Counted from the stretch's first letter, positions 17,434 to 27,502 are shown. The stretch: 64,000 nt of DNA from DASSUW01 sp963792385 (GCA_963792385.1 CAWBVZ010000003.1:664575-728574), one strand, 5' to 3'. Notes: generated by a model not told the origin, from the sequence alone. Numbers and translations are program-made.

Positions 17434-19407
17434 CTACCGGCGAACGGTGATCATGCGCTGCACTGCGGCTGACGTGCGCCCAGCGTCGTCGGTCGCTACG
17501 GACGTGATGCGGTAGCGCCCTGGCGCCAGTCGGCTGCCCTTGATCGCGACGTTCCGCACGCCTCCAACCGAGCGGCCACGGATCCGGCTTGCGAGGCGAC
17601 GGGCTCCGCCGGCGTGCCGTATCTGGACGTCGACCTGTGCGTCCTTCGAGATCACGAGGCGTAGCGTCGCCGTCCGCAGCTTGCACTGAGCAGTCTTCCG
17701 GACGCACACCTTCGGCGACGAGAGCGTCGCCGAGATGATCGTCGGCGGCTGCACCGTGATCGTCGCGATGCCTCCGATTACCGGCACCTCGGGCAGTCCG
17801 GGCGGCACCGTCGGCGTCGGCGGCAGCGGCGGCGCCGGATCGCACGCGGCGGTGCTTGTCGTGCCCGTCGCCTGCGCGCGGTTGGACTCGTTGCCGGCGG
17901 CGTCGATCGCCGTCAGGCCGATCGTGTAGCTCGTACCGCACGTCAGGCCGGACACCGTGTAGGTCGTGCCGGAGGTGGTCCCGACGCGTGTGCCGTTGCG
18001 GTAGATCCGGTACCCGGTGACGGCGACGTTGTCAGACGAGGCGTTCCAGCGCACGCCGATCGTCGTCTTGGTCGTGCCGGTCCATGCCATGCCCTGGGGC
18101 ACGGATGGGGCCTGCGTGTCCGAGGCTGGCGGAGGCGTTGGGGTCGGCGTCGGCGTCGGCGTCGGGCTTGGCGTCGGTGTTGGGGTCGGCGTTGGCGTTG
18201 GCGTCGGGGTCGGCGTGGGTGTCGGTGTCGGAGTCGGGCTGGACGTCGCGCCGCCGTACTCGTAGGCGCCGGCGTCGGGGAGCCCATTGCGGGTCGTGCC
18301 GGCCTTGTCGGTCGCCGGGTAGTCGGTCGGGCTGGCGCGGTCGATCGCCGGCGAGCCGGCCTTCAGCCGGAAGTCATGCGCGCCCGGGTTGGTGTAGAAC
18401 GAGCCGGCGTTGGATGCTTGGCGATCGGTCGAGCCGCAGGTGCGTGAGGACCACACGTTGTAGGAGTACGTGATGCCGCCCTTACAGCTGGCAGCGACAC
18501 CGAGGTTGCCGACCATCTTGGTATTGACGACGTTCGCCGGTTCGATCCCGACCTCGGTCTCGAACGTGTTGTTGCGGAACGTGAAGCCGTCCATCGTGGT
18601 CACGTGCCCGGCGACCATCATCGAGTACGGGGCGTCCTGACCGTTCCACTGCTTGGTGTGCTCGAACACGTTGTTCTCGATCACGTGGTTCTTGGGCATC
18701 GAGCCCGACAGATGCGTGACGAACAGCCCGAAGTACGCGCAGTTGCGAAACAGCGAGTTCTTGACCGTCAAGCCCTGCACGTCACCGGCCCACAGGCACT
18801 CGGTATGGACCGCCGAGTCGGTCGCCGTCGAGTCATGAAAATCGACGCCGTCGAACGTCACGTTGTACGAGCTCGGCCCCGACCCCACCTTCACCGTCGC
18901 GTCGTTGTTGCGCGGCCCGATGCTCCCGCCGCGCACGACCAGGTCGCGGACGTTGTTGATCCACATACCACCGGTCACCGCGTTGACCACCGTCGCGCCG
19001 ACGAGCTGCGTCGAGCCGGCATCGATGTCGACGAACGGCACGCTGAAGTCGCGCACAGTCACGTGGCTGCCCTGGATGCTGAGGCCCGAGAACGACACCG
19101 AGGCTCCGGCGGCGGGCGCGAAGTCGACGGCCGGCGCAGTGCGTCCGGCGACGTTCGGGATGCTCTGAGAGCCGTAGCTCCCGCCGGCCATCTGTACGGA
19201 GTCTCCGGGGCTCGACTGACGGTAGGCGTAGCCGAGGCTGCGGCACGCGGCGCCAGAGCTGGTGCAGGCGCCCGAGTCCGCTCCCGACGCGCTCACGTAC
19301 CGCGTCGCGGCCGCCGCGATGCCGGGCGTGACGGCAATGCCACCCGACAGAACGCAGACACCGACAATCAGCCGTCGCAGGGCGCGACGACACGTCAGAC
19401 GAGACAT
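17434..19407 (-). CDS. Secreted beta-helix protein with Thr-Pro linker and FN3 domain (paralogue 2)
   Basis: Protein of 657 residues. Signal peptide 1-35 ends AAA. The beta-helix domain (about 36-385) has the family hallmarks NNDATVKVGS, FDGVDFHDSTATDS, LWAGDVQGLTVKNSLF and NNVFEHTKQWNGQ. A Thr-Pro repeat linker of about 50 residues follows, then an FN3 domain (DTQAPSVPQGMAW to RAQATG), a second Pro-rich spacer and a C-terminal beta-rich domain ending MITVRR. ATG at 19407 follows AAGGGG. DNA identity with the 35221 gene is very high over long runs (for example around 18650-18700 versus 35930-35990), but in the opposite orientation. Probably cell-surface or matrix associated; function unknown. 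Confidence 0.82.
   Translation of the reverse strand: MSRLTCRRALRRLIVGVCVLSGGIAVTPGIAAAATRYVSASGADSGACTSSGAACRSLGYAYRQSSPGDSVQMAGGSYGSQSIPNVAGRTAPAVDFAPAAGASVSFSGLSIQGSHVTVRDFSVPFVDIDAGSTQLVGATVVNAVTGGMWINNVRDLVVRGGSIGPRNNDATVKVGSGPSSYNVTFDGVDFHDSTATDSAVHTECLWAGDVQGLTVKNSLFRNCAYFGLFVTHLSGSMPKNHVIENNVFEHTKQWNGQDAPYSMMVAGHVTTMDGFTFRNNTFETEVGIEPANVVNTKMVGNLGVAASCKGGITYSYNVWSSRTCGSTDRQASNAGSFYTNPGAHDFRLKAGSPAIDRASPTDYPATDKAGTTRNGLPDAGAYEYGGATSSPTPTPTPTPTPTPTPTPTPTPTPSPTPTPTPTPTPPPASDTQAPSVPQGMAWTGTTKTTIGVRWNASSDNVAVTGYRIYRNGTRVGTTSGTTYTVSGLTCGTSYTIGLTAIDAAGNESNRAQATGTTSTAACDPAPPLPPTPTVPPGLPEVPVIGGIATITVQPPTIISATLSSPKVCVRKTAQCKLRTATLRLVISKDAQVDVQIRHAGGARRLASRIRGRSVGGVRNVAIKGSRLAPGRYRITSVATDDAGRTSAAVQRMITVRR
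18133..18243. repeat. Hexanucleotide-type repeat coding for a Thr-Pro linker
   Basis: Degenerate tandem GGCGTC/GGCGTT/GGTGTC units on the plus strand, read on the minus strand as alternating Thr-Pro codons between the beta-helix and FN3 domains of paralogue 2. Shorter versions occur at 34347-34413 and about 36391-36420 in paralogues 3 and 4. Unit loss or gain keeps the frame, so linker length can vary freely. Confidence 0.85.
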
Positions 19408-19718
19408 GCAAGAACCCCTTGATCGTTTAGACAGCCTGCGCCCGCCAACGCACGCAGAAGGCCATCGTTGGCCAAATGTCATCGGTGCCCGTGCCGCGAA
19501 CCCCTTCGCGCTTCACCGAGAGGCCACCTGGTTCCCGCCGGCCAGGTGGATCAGTTCCCTTCCGCGGAAAGCGAAGTTCCCCGCTCCTTGCGGCTCGAAA
19601 CCTCAAGCCGTGTGGCGCGGGCGTCGTGACTAGAACCCGTTTGCACGACGGACATCGGCCTCAGGGACCGAGTGCTTGGCGGTGTACGCGCTGCGCCGGA
19701 CGGATGTTCGAGCGGCCG
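19408..19718 (-). promoter_or_regulatory. Long structured leader of beta-helix gene 2
   Basis: A 311-base gap without a gene. On the minus strand it holds several inverted repeats, including CGTCGTG/CACGACG, CCACCTGG/CCAGGTGG, and GGCCAACGATGGCC (19460-19473). Close to the start codon come GGCTGTCTAAACGA and AAGGGG. The GGCCAnCnATGGCC hairpin, the GGCTGTCT word and an A-rich stretch before AAGGG recur in the leader of the 33181 gene. No known RNA family was recognised. Confidence 0.5.
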
Positions 19719-20717
19719 CTACAGGAGCGGGAAGCGGTGCCGGACGGCGCCGCGGACAGTCGCCGCGATCTGCACGGTGTCGTAAGCCACATGGAAAACC
19801 ACGGCCTTGACCGGCGACTTGCTGCCGCGTGAGCGGGCCCGGAGGTTCATGGCGTATGGCGCGGCCAGCGCCGCGGCGGCGGGACTGCGGCGCGCCAGCC
19901 AGAGCGCGTACGCGGCCTGGAGAAGCAGCGGATGCGAGCGCTCGTAGAACAGGCCCTGACTGAGGTGTTCGCGCAGGCCTGGGTTGAGCTTGTAGGCCTG
20001 TACGCCGTGGGTGGCCATGAGCGCGTCTTGGAGCGCCGCTCGCGGGGTGCGCGGGAACACCGCATGGTGCACGACGGCATCCGGCGCGAACAGCGCGACG
20101 CCGCCGGCCTCCTTGACCCGCCAGCCTAGGTCCGAGTCCTCGCCGGCCGGTGCGGGGTACGTCTCGTCGAAGCCCGACACCTGCTCGAGCAGCGCGCGCG
20201 GATAGACGACGTTGCAGGTCTCGAAGTGCGGGGTGGGCCCGGTGATGTTCACGGTCTTCGAGTAGATGTCGAGCGCGTCGGTTTCACGCGGGTCGGGGAG
20301 CGTCGGCCCCTGGACGACGGCGTCGCGCCGTTCGCCCGCGGTCGTCAGCATGGCCTCGAGCCAGCCAGGTGTGGGCACGCAGTCGTCGTCGGTGAACGCG
20401 ATCATCGGCGCCGTAGCCATGCGCCAGCCGCGGTTGCGCGCGCGGGCCGGGCCGCCGCCCTGTTCCTGGCGGGCGGTCCGGATTCGCAGCGCCCTCGCAT
20501 CGACCTCGCGCGCGAGGACGGCAGGCGTACCGTCGCTGGAGGCGTCGTCGATGACGACGACCTCGAAGCGCTCGAGCGCCAGCGTCTGAGCCCGCAGGCC
20601 GGCGAGCATCGCCGCGAGCCGATCGGCGCGGTTGTGTGTGGCGACGACGACCGAGACGTCGGGCACCGGGATCGTGGAGACGGGCATTGGGCTCGTAGTC
20701 TGATCGATGGCCGTCAC
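19719..20717 (-). CDS. Family 2 glycosyltransferase
   Basis: Inverting GT-A glycosyltransferase of 332 residues. DVSVVVATHNRADRL starts the nucleotide-sugar fold, VVIDDASSDGT follows, and FTDDDCVPTPGW gives the metal-binding DDD/DxD site. ETCNVVYPRALLEQVSGFDE and EDSDLGWRVKEAG are typical acceptor-side GT2 motifs. The C-terminal 80 residues contain an amphipathic stretch that may contact the membrane. GTG at 20717 overlaps the stop of the upstream flippase (GTGA), indicating translational coupling; an alternative ATG is at 20687. The sugar is unknown. Confidence 0.87.
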   Translation of the reverse strand: MTAIDQTTSPMPVSTIPVPDVSVVVATHNRADRLAAMLAGLRAQTLALERFEVVVIDDASSDGTPAVLAREVDARALRIRTARQEQGGGPARARNRGWRMATAPMIAFTDDDCVPTPGWLEAMLTTAGERRDAVVQGPTLPDPRETDALDIYSKTVNITGPTPHFETCNVVYPRALLEQVSGFDETYPAPAGEDSDLGWRVKEAGGVALFAPDAVVHHAVFPRTPRAALQDALMATHGVQAYKLNPGLREHLSQGLFYERSHPLLLQAAYALWLARRSPAAAALAAPYAMNLRARSRGSKSPVKAVVFHVAYDTVQIAATVRGAVRHRFPLL

Positions 20718-22233
20718 GATTCGGCTGGTGTCGGGGTCGGCATGGGCTCGCGGAAGAAGCGCGGGAGCACTGTGCGCACCTCGTGGCGGACCTCCGGCAC
20801 CCGCCAGGCGCACAGCGGGATGAAGACGATGGCACCGACGGCGATGGCGAGCACGAGGCGCGCGCCCGCTGGCACACCGGCGTCCACCATCGCCATCCTC
20901 GCCAGCAGCACGACGGCGGCCATGCCGGCCGTTGCCTGCGCGACGCCGGTCAGGCTGCGCACGAAGACCCACGGCGAGACGCCGATAGCGCGTGCCGTCA
21001 GCACGGTCAGGATCGGCTCGACGAGCGTGCTCGAGATCGCGTAGGCGACCGCGACGCCGATGATGCCCCAGTGCAGGCCGATCGACGAACGCGATGATGT
21101 GCGCGGTGGTGAACACGATCGAGTAGCGGAACAGCGTGCGACGTGCGGTCGCGGGCCATCAGGATGTCGACGTTGATCGCTCTGGAGCGCCTGCAGGATC
21201 CCGACCCAGGCGAGGATCTGGATGACCGGGACGGCGGCCTCCCACTGGCTGCCGAGCACGACCGGCACGAAGTCCGGCGCGACGATCACCAGGCCGGCGA
21301 GCGCCGGGATCGACGATCGCGCCGACCAGCCGCGTCACGCGCGCCCAGGCCGCGGCGATCCGCTCCGGCTCGTCCTGCATGCGCGAGAAGGCGGGGGCGA
21401 GCACGCGCTGGAGCGGGCCGCCGATCCGCGCCGCCGGCGCGAGCATCACGTTGTAGGCGACCGCGTAGGCGCCGAGGGCCGCCGTGCCAATGAAGCGCCC
21501 GATGAGGAAGCGGTCGGCGTTCTGGTGCAGGTAGAAGAGGAGGCGATGGCCCACAGGTAGCGCGCTGAAGCCGCCAGAGGTCGCGCAGGCTGGCGCGCGA
21601 GAAGAGCAGCTGCGGCCGCCAGCGCCGATGCGCGCCACACAGCGGCGCTCGTGACGGTGGCGGTCGCGAGCTGCTGGCCGATGATCGCCCACGGCGCCGG
21701 TCGCCGAGCCGCGGCCAGCACGACGGCCGCGACAGCTGCCGGCCAGCGCGCCGACGACCGTCAGCATCTCGAGCCTGGCGGAAGTCCATCTCGCGCAGCA
21801 GCAGCGACTGCTGCGTCGCGCCCAGCGCGGTGAGGATGAAGCTGAGCGAGAGGACGGCGAGCAGCGGCTGCGGCGTCGGGCTCGCCGTAGAGGTGCGCGA
21901 CGGGGCCGGCGAGCGCGACGCCGAGGATCGTGAACAGCACGCCGCTGCCCACGGTGATCCAGAACGCGGTGCTGCGGTCGGCTCGGTGAGCGACTTGCGC
22001 TGCACCAGGGCCGCGCCGAGGGCGAGGTCGGAGAACACGAGGACGAGGCTCGCGAACACGAGCGCGAGCATCGCGAGGCCGTACTCGTCGGGCGTCAGCA
22101 GGCGCGCGACGACGATCGCCCCGCCGGTGCGGATGATCTGGAGCGCGACCTGCGACGCGCCGGTCCAGCCGAGCCCGCGCGTCACGCGTTGCCGCATGTC
22201 GCCGCTGCCCGCCAATCGCGCCGAGTCCGTCAT
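20714..22233 (-). pseudogene. Polysaccharide flippase (Wzx/MATE-like), many frameshifts
   Basis: Encodes an oligosaccharide-lipid flippase of about 500 residues but is cut by about ten single-base shifts. Good family sequence appears frame by frame: GWTGASQVALQIIRTGGAIV, ARLLTPDEYGLAMLALVF, FWITVGSGVLFTILGVALAG, SLSFILTALGATQQSLLLRE, WAIIGQQLATATVTSAAVWR, HQNADRFLIGRFIGTAALGA, IQILAWVGILQALQS, and IGLHWGIIGVAVAYA. Nearly all shifts are one extra base, for example G in GTCGATC or AGCGATC. One near 21985 is a missing base. No internal stop occurs in the restored frame. The protein-level conservation argues for sequence error or very recent decay. Another, intact flippase gene lies at 44539-45918. 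Confidence 0.8.
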
Positions 22234-22411
22234 CGGAAGTGACAGTAAGGCGACGCCCCCGCAGTGGCCTCACCCGGATTGCCAGCCTGGACCCTGGCCA
22301 TTCGGTCAGGTCGAGGCTGCGAACCCGGCCGCAGGGATCGACCTGGACCGTCGGTTAGGGACACCCGGCCACAGGCGTCTTACCGTCGGCGCCGTGAAGG
22401 ACATCTCTGCC

Positions 22412-23311
22412 ATGCCTCCGCGCGTCGACGCCGTGATCGTCGCCTACAACAGCGCCCGCACGCTCCGCGCCTGCGTGGAGCCGCTGGCCGCGATCGACGG
22501 CGTGCGCCTGGTCGTCGTCGACAACTGCTCGCCCGACGATACGGCCGCACCGCTCGCCGGGCTCGACGCTGAGCTCGTCCGTGCTCCCCGTAACGGCGGG
22601 TTCGCCGCCGGCTGCAACCTCGGGATCGCCCGTGGCGCAGCGCCCTACGTGCTCCTGCTCAACCCCGACGCGCGGATGTCACCCGATGCGCTCCACACCC
22701 TTGTGGCAGTGCTCGATGCGAATCTCGGGACGGCGATCGCCGGCCCGCTGATCGTCGAGGACAACGGCACGCACGCCGCGAGCCAGCGCCGCTTTCCGCG
22801 GCCGCTCTCGACGTTCGCGCAGGCGCTCTTCCTTCACCGGCTCTGGCCGCGCGCCACCTGGACCGACGAGCTGGTCCGCGATCCCGCTGCCTACCGGAGG
22901 CCGGGAACGCCGGACTGGGTCTCGGGTGCCTGCATGCTGATCCGGCGCGAGGCGCTCGAGCAGGTGGGCGGCATGGACGAGGACTTCTTTCTCTACTGCG
23001 AAGACATGGACGTGTGCGCCCGTGTCCGCGACGCCGGCTGGGACGTGCGGTTCGAGCCACGCGCCGTCGTCCATCACGAGGGCGGCGCCTCCCGGCCGCG
23101 CGAGGAGCTGCTGGCGATGCTGGCGCGCAATCGCGTCCTCTACGCGCGCAAGCATGCGGGTCGGGTGGCGGTTCTGCTCGAAGCCGCGGGCGTCGCGCTC
23201 GGCCATGCCACCCATGCCATCACGTCGCTTGCGCGACCGGCGTTGCGCCGCGGACACCTGCGGGCGCTCGCCGCCACTATCAATCCCCTTCGATCCGAGG
23301 AGGCCCGCTAG
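22412..23311 (+). CDS. Family 2 glycosyltransferase (rhamnosyltransferase-like)
   Basis: GT2 enzyme of 299 residues. VDAVIVAYNSARTL, VVVDNCSPDDT, RNGGFAAGCNLGI and LLLNPDARM are the classic blocks of the WbbL/rhamnosyltransferase subgroup. WVSGACMLIRREALEQVGG and LYCEDMDVCARVRDAGW complete the fold. I chose ATG at 22412 because AAGGA lies 10 bases upstream; an in-frame GTG at 22394 is possible. Divergent from the flippase gene, with about 180 bases between them that should hold both promoters. It precedes the amidotransferase gene by two bases. Confidence 0.87.
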   Translation: MPPRVDAVIVAYNSARTLRACVEPLAAIDGVRLVVVDNCSPDDTAAPLAGLDAELVRAPRNGGFAAGCNLGIARGAAPYVLLLNPDARMSPDALHTLVAVLDANLGTAIAGPLIVEDNGTHAASQRRFPRPLSTFAQALFLHRLWPRATWTDELVRDPAAYRRPGTPDWVSGACMLIRREALEQVGGMDEDFFLYCEDMDVCARVRDAGWDVRFEPRAVVHHEGGASRPREELLAMLARNRVLYARKHAGRVAVLLEAAGVALGHATHAITSLARPALRRGHLRALAATINPLRSEEAR

Positions 23312-23313
23312 CC

Positions 23314-25213
23314 ATGTGCGGAATCGCCGGAGCCTTCCGGCTCGACGGGGCCGACGCGCCCGCGCTACCCGAGCACGTGCTACGCCGCATGACCGAGCTG
23401 ATCGAGTACCGGGGCCCCGACGACGCCGGCTACGTCTCCGGCGGCGGCTGCTCGCTGGGTGCTCGCCGGCTCTCGATCATCGACGTCGAAGGCGGCCATC
23501 AGCCATTCGCGAACGAGACCGGCCGCATCTGGGGCGCCCAGAACGGCGAGATCTATAACCACGATCTGCTGCGCGACGAGCTGCGCGGCCGCGGCCATGT
23601 GCTGCAGAGCCGCTGCGACACCGAAGTGCTGCCGCACCTCTATGAGGATCACGGTCCCGCACTCGCGGAGCGCCTGCGCGGGATGTTCGCGTTCGCGGTC
23701 TGGGACCAGGACGAGCGCCGCGGCGTGATCGTCCGCGATCGCCTCGGCGTCAAGCCCTTGTACTACGCGCAGGTGGGCGAAGTCGTCGTCTTCGGCTCCG
23801 AGCTCAAGTGCGTGATCGCGTCCGGCCTCGTCAGCGACGAGCTGGACTCCGAGGCGATCGCCGCATACCTGTCGCTGGGCTACGTGCCCGGACCGATGAC
23901 GCCGCTGCGCGACGTACGTAAGCTCGATCCGGGGGAGCGTCTCGTGATCGAGGACGGGGAGTTGCGGCGTGAGCGCTACTGGCGTTACCCCGCCCCGGAG
24001 GCCGACTCGGTGCGCCGGAGCCCGGACGAATGGGCCGAGATCGTGCTGGCCAAGCTCGACGAGTCGGTCGACATGAGGCTGATGAGCGACGTGCCGCTCG
24101 GCGCGATGCTCAGCGGCGGGCTCGACTCGAGCCTGATCGTCGGACTGATGGCGCGCCGGATGAGCCAGCCCGTCAAGACCTTCTCAGTCGGCTTCGCCGG
24201 CGAGGACTCCGAGCTCCCCGATGCGCGCCGGATCGCCGAGTTCAACGGCGCCGAGCACCATGAGCTCGAGGTCGCGCTTTCCACCGACGCCGAGGAGCTG
24301 ACCCGGCTGGCCTGGCATCTCGACGAGCCACTCGCGGATCTCTCCTCCGTCGGGTTCGTCGCGCTCTGCGAGCTCGCCGTCTCGAGAAGGTCACCGTGGC
24401 GCTCTCGGCCAGGGGGCCGACGAGCTGCTGGGCGGATACCGCAAGCATCGGGTGGCGTCACTGGCCGAGCACTGGGGCGCGATCCCACGGCCGCTCCGCT
24501 CCGCGGCGGCGGTTGCGCTGCGGCACGGGCCGGGCCGGTCGCGGAAGCTGCTCGACGCACTCGAGTCCCGCGATCCCGTCGCTCGCCTGCTCGCGTCGAG
24601 CGCGCTTGTCCACCCTGACCTGCGGGCGGGAATGTTCCAGGGCGCGCTGGCTGATCAGGCGGACGCCGCCGAGCGCGTCATGCGCGGGCATCTCGCCGGG
24701 GCGCCCGGGGCTGCACCCGTCGAGGGCGCGCTGTACCTGGATGCCAAGCTCGGCCTCGTCGACGACATGCTGACCTACTTCGATCGCGCATCGATGGCGT
24801 GCTCGCTCGAGGTCCGTGTGCCGTTCCTCGACCACGAGTTCGTCGAGCTGTGCGCCACGATTCCGACCGATGTCAAGGTCCGGCGGCTGCAGGGCAAGGC
24901 CGTGCTGCGGCGCGCGGCCAAGGGCCTGGTCCCGGACTTCGTGCTCGAGCGCAAGAAGCAGGGCTTCTTCAACGAGAAGGTCGGTGCGTGGCTAGGCGGA
25001 GGCATCGTCGAGCGCACGCTGCTCGCGCCCGATCCCGCCTACGCCAGGGTCGTCGACCGCGCGGTGGTGGAGCGGGCCGTCGCCGAGTTCCGAGCCGGGC
25101 ACACGGGGCACGGACCGCTGCTGCTCTCGCTGATCATGTTGGAGCTGTGGCTGGCAGAGACGCTGCCGCGCGCGTTCGCCGTCGCTCGCGAGCCCGCGAG
25201 GGCAGCGGCATGA
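23314..25213 (+). pseudogene. AsnB-type amidotransferase (asparagine synthase, glutamine-hydrolysing), two single-base deletions
   Basis: Class II glutamine amidotransferase fused to an ATP-PPi synthetase domain. MCGIAGAF gives the catalytic Cys2. The glutaminase domain covers about 1-210, then the PP-loop LSGGLDSSLIVGL in the synthetase domain. The frame is lost at about 24383-24412. GTCTCGAGAAG lacks one G (expected TCGGAG) and TCGGCCAGGGG lacks another, after which GADELLGGYRKH and the rest are normal to the stop at 25213. Restored length is about 633 residues, as expected. In polysaccharide loci such proteins often amidate uronic acids or related groups; that role is inference. The stop overlaps the next gene (ATGA). 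Confidence 0.85.
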
Positions 25214-26094
25214 GCGCCGCCCTCCGCTACGCCGTGGTCACGCCGGCGCGCAACGAGGCCAAGGACCTCCCGCGGCTCGCCGCCGCGCTCGCGGCCCAGA
25301 CGCTGCTCCCGGAGACCTGGGTGATCGCAGACGACGGGTCGACCGACGAGACGGCGACCGTGATGGGCGCCGTCAATGCCGAGCACCCGTGGGCGCGGCT
25401 CGTCGCGCGCGACGGCAACGGCACGGACGGCGGACTGGCCAACGGCCGCGTCGAGGGCCGCGCGCTGCTCGGCTTCCGCGCAGGCCTGGAGGCCCTCGAG
25501 GAGCCCGTCGACGTGTTCATCAAGATGGACGCCGACATCGACTTCGACCCCGACTACTGCGAGCGGCTCGTGCAGCGCTTCTCCGATGACCCGGATCTCG
25601 GGATCGCGAGCGGCACCTGCTACGAGCTCGAGGACGGCGAGTGGGTCCGCCGCACGAAGTCGGACTCCACCGTGTGGGGCGCGTCGCGGGCCTACCGCTG
25701 GAACTGCCTCGAGGACGTCCAGGCGCTGGAGCCGCGGATGGGCTGGGACGGCATCGACGAGGTACGCGTCCAGCTGCGCGGCATGCGCACGGAGACGTTC
25801 GTCGACCTGCCGTTCCGCCATAACCGGCCGGAGGGCGGGCGCGAGAACACGTCGGTGCACCACTGGAGCCGCCTCGGCCGGGCGTGCTGGTACATGGGCT
25901 ACCGGCCCAGCTATCTGGCGATGCGCGCGCTCTATCGCACCCGTCGCAGTCCCGCCGCATTGTTCATGGTCTGGGGCTACGCCGCGGCGGCCGCGGCACG
26001 GACGCCACGCTGCCGCGATCGCAGCGTGGTGGCGGCGCTGCGCGAGCGCCAGCGCTTCAGCTCCGCGCTGCGGCGCGGCGCTCCGACGTCCTGA
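25210..26094 (+). CDS. Family 2 glycosyltransferase
   Basis: GT2 protein of 294 residues with YAVVTPARNEAKDLPRL, WVIADDGSTDET and the DxD site KMDADIDFDPDY. The middle part IASGTCYELEDGEWVRR and a C-terminal hydrophobic stretch follow. ATG at 25210 overlaps the amidotransferase stop, so the two are translationally coupled. Its 3' end overlaps the convergent GT4 gene by 38 bases. The donor and acceptor sugars cannot be inferred. Confidence 0.85.
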   Translation: MSAALRYAVVTPARNEAKDLPRLAAALAAQTLLPETWVIADDGSTDETATVMGAVNAEHPWARLVARDGNGTDGGLANGRVEGRALLGFRAGLEALEEPVDVFIKMDADIDFDPDYCERLVQRFSDDPDLGIASGTCYELEDGEWVRRTKSDSTVWGASRAYRWNCLEDVQALEPRMGWDGIDEVRVQLRGMRTETFVDLPFRHNRPEGGRENTSVHHWSRLGRACWYMGYRPSYLAMRALYRTRRSPAALFMVWGYAAAAAARTPRCRDRSVVAALRERQRFSSALRRGAPTS

Positions 26095-27415
26095 GTGGGT
26101 TGTCGAGCACCTGGTCGAGCACCGCGGCGATGGCGGCGACGGCGACGCGCCGCTCGTACGGGGCCAGCGCCGGGGAGTCGATGCCGTCCGCGACGGCGTC
26201 CACGTGCCCGCGCCGGACCGCCGTCTCGACCGCCGCAGCCATCGCGTCGACGTCCGTCGGTCGGCAGAGCGTGGCGTGCCGGATCCCGGACAGGATCCGG
26301 CGGGTGTCCCCGTCGGGCACCGCGGCAAGGATGGGACGCTCGGCGGCGAGGTACTCGTAGGTCTTGTACGGCACGATCGCGGCCGCCCGCCCCGGCGGCA
26401 CGTCGTGCATCGGCAGGAAAAGCAGGTCGGCGGACCGCATCAGCGACAGCGTCCGATCGTGGGGGAGGAGGCCCGGCGTACGCACGAACTCGTAGCGGTC
26501 GACCACGGCCCGGTCGGCGGGCGTGAGGGCTCCGGCGAGGTGGACCTCTATCCGCCCGCGCAGACCGGGTTCGGACGCCAGCAGTTGCGCGACCGCCTTC
26601 AGCAGGAAGACCGGCGAACGGCTGAGGATATCGACGTCGAGTGACGTGCCGCCGAGCATCCGCCGGGCACGTGCGGTCTGCCGGTGGCGGAGGCCGAGCT
26701 CCGTGTGCATCGAGCCCGTATGGACGATGCGAAGGACGCCGGCGTTCCCGGGCGTGGGCCCTTCGACCGGGAAGTCGTCGCGGTCGAAGCCAATCGGGAT
26801 GCTCGTCACCAGCCGATCGGCAAGCTCCGGGAAGGCCGCACGAACGCGCTGGGCCGACTCCTCGGCGCACATCACCACGGCCGCCGCCGTCGCGATCGAC
26901 CGGCGCATCCAGCGCAGGTCGGCCCGATGATGCAGCACGGTTGGGTGCACCCGCATCTCGTCCAGCGCCCACGGGTCCTCGAGGTCGACCACCCATGGGA
27001 TCCCGAGCCGCTGCGAGAGGCGTGCTCCGGCTGCGACGCTCTCGTAGGGGTTGCCGGAGCACAGGATCAGCTCGGCCCCGGCGCCGACGCGCTCGCCGGT
27101 GCGGACCGCGCCGTCGACCCACCACTCTGCCCACGCCGGCGGGCGCCGGAGCAGGCGGTCCAGCCGAGCGCGCCGGCCGGTCGCCGCCGCGGGCTCGGGT
27201 CCGTCGAGGCGATGCACCTCCGTCTCCGCCGGGATCCTGGCGAGTAGCCCCGGGTCGCTCGGACTCCAGCGGTCCACGCGCGTGCCCGGGCCGGTGATGA
27301 CCGCCGGCTCGTAGCCGTGGCCGCGGAGATGCCGGACGGTGCCGATCGAGCGGTGGACCCCGGCGCCGCCCGTCGGGGGGAGGTACTTCGCGATGAAGAT
27401 CACCCGGCGCGCCAT
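26057..27415 (-). CDS. Family 4 (GT-B) glycosyltransferase
   Basis: Retaining GT-B glycosyltransferase of 452 residues. The N-terminal domain begins VIFIAKYLPPTGGAGVHR, with the Gly-rich acceptor loop of GT4 enzymes. The C-terminal donor domain includes RIVHTGSMH, ADLLFLPMHDVPPG and VPYKTYEYLAAERPILA, where the Glu of the E-x7-E-like region (KTYEYLA) is present. It is convergent with the GT2 gene at 25210 and divergent from the one at 27503. Substrate unknown. Confidence 0.85.
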   Translation of the reverse strand: MARRVIFIAKYLPPTGGAGVHRSIGTVRHLRGHGYEPAVITGPGTRVDRWSPSDPGLLARIPAETEVHRLDGPEPAAATGRRARLDRLLRRPPAWAEWWVDGAVRTGERVGAGAELILCSGNPYESVAAGARLSQRLGIPWVVDLEDPWALDEMRVHPTVLHHRADLRWMRRSIATAAAVVMCAEESAQRVRAAFPELADRLVTSIPIGFDRDDFPVEGPTPGNAGVLRIVHTGSMHTELGLRHRQTARARRMLGGTSLDVDILSRSPVFLLKAVAQLLASEPGLRGRIEVHLAGALTPADRAVVDRYEFVRTPGLLPHDRTLSLMRSADLLFLPMHDVPPGRAAAIVPYKTYEYLAAERPILAAVPDGDTRRILSGIRHATLCRPTDVDAMAAAVETAVRRGHVDAVADGIDSPALAPYERRVAVAAIAAVLDQVLDNPLRTSERRAAARS

Positions 27416-27502
27416 CCGCAGGCGATGCTAGGCGACGGGCGCTCCGGCGGACTGCCCGATGGGGTAGGGGCGTGGGGACGCGGCCAGGCTACGTTTCCGG
27501 CG

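Noticed and set aside
18133..18243. Tandem repeats that might be a CRISPR array
   Set aside because: Units are six bases with no unique spacers and encode a Thr-Pro linker in frame.
24380..24415. Programmed ribosomal frameshift in the amidotransferase gene
   Set aside because: No slippery heptamer or downstream pseudoknot; two separate G losses are needed, which fits error or mutation better.
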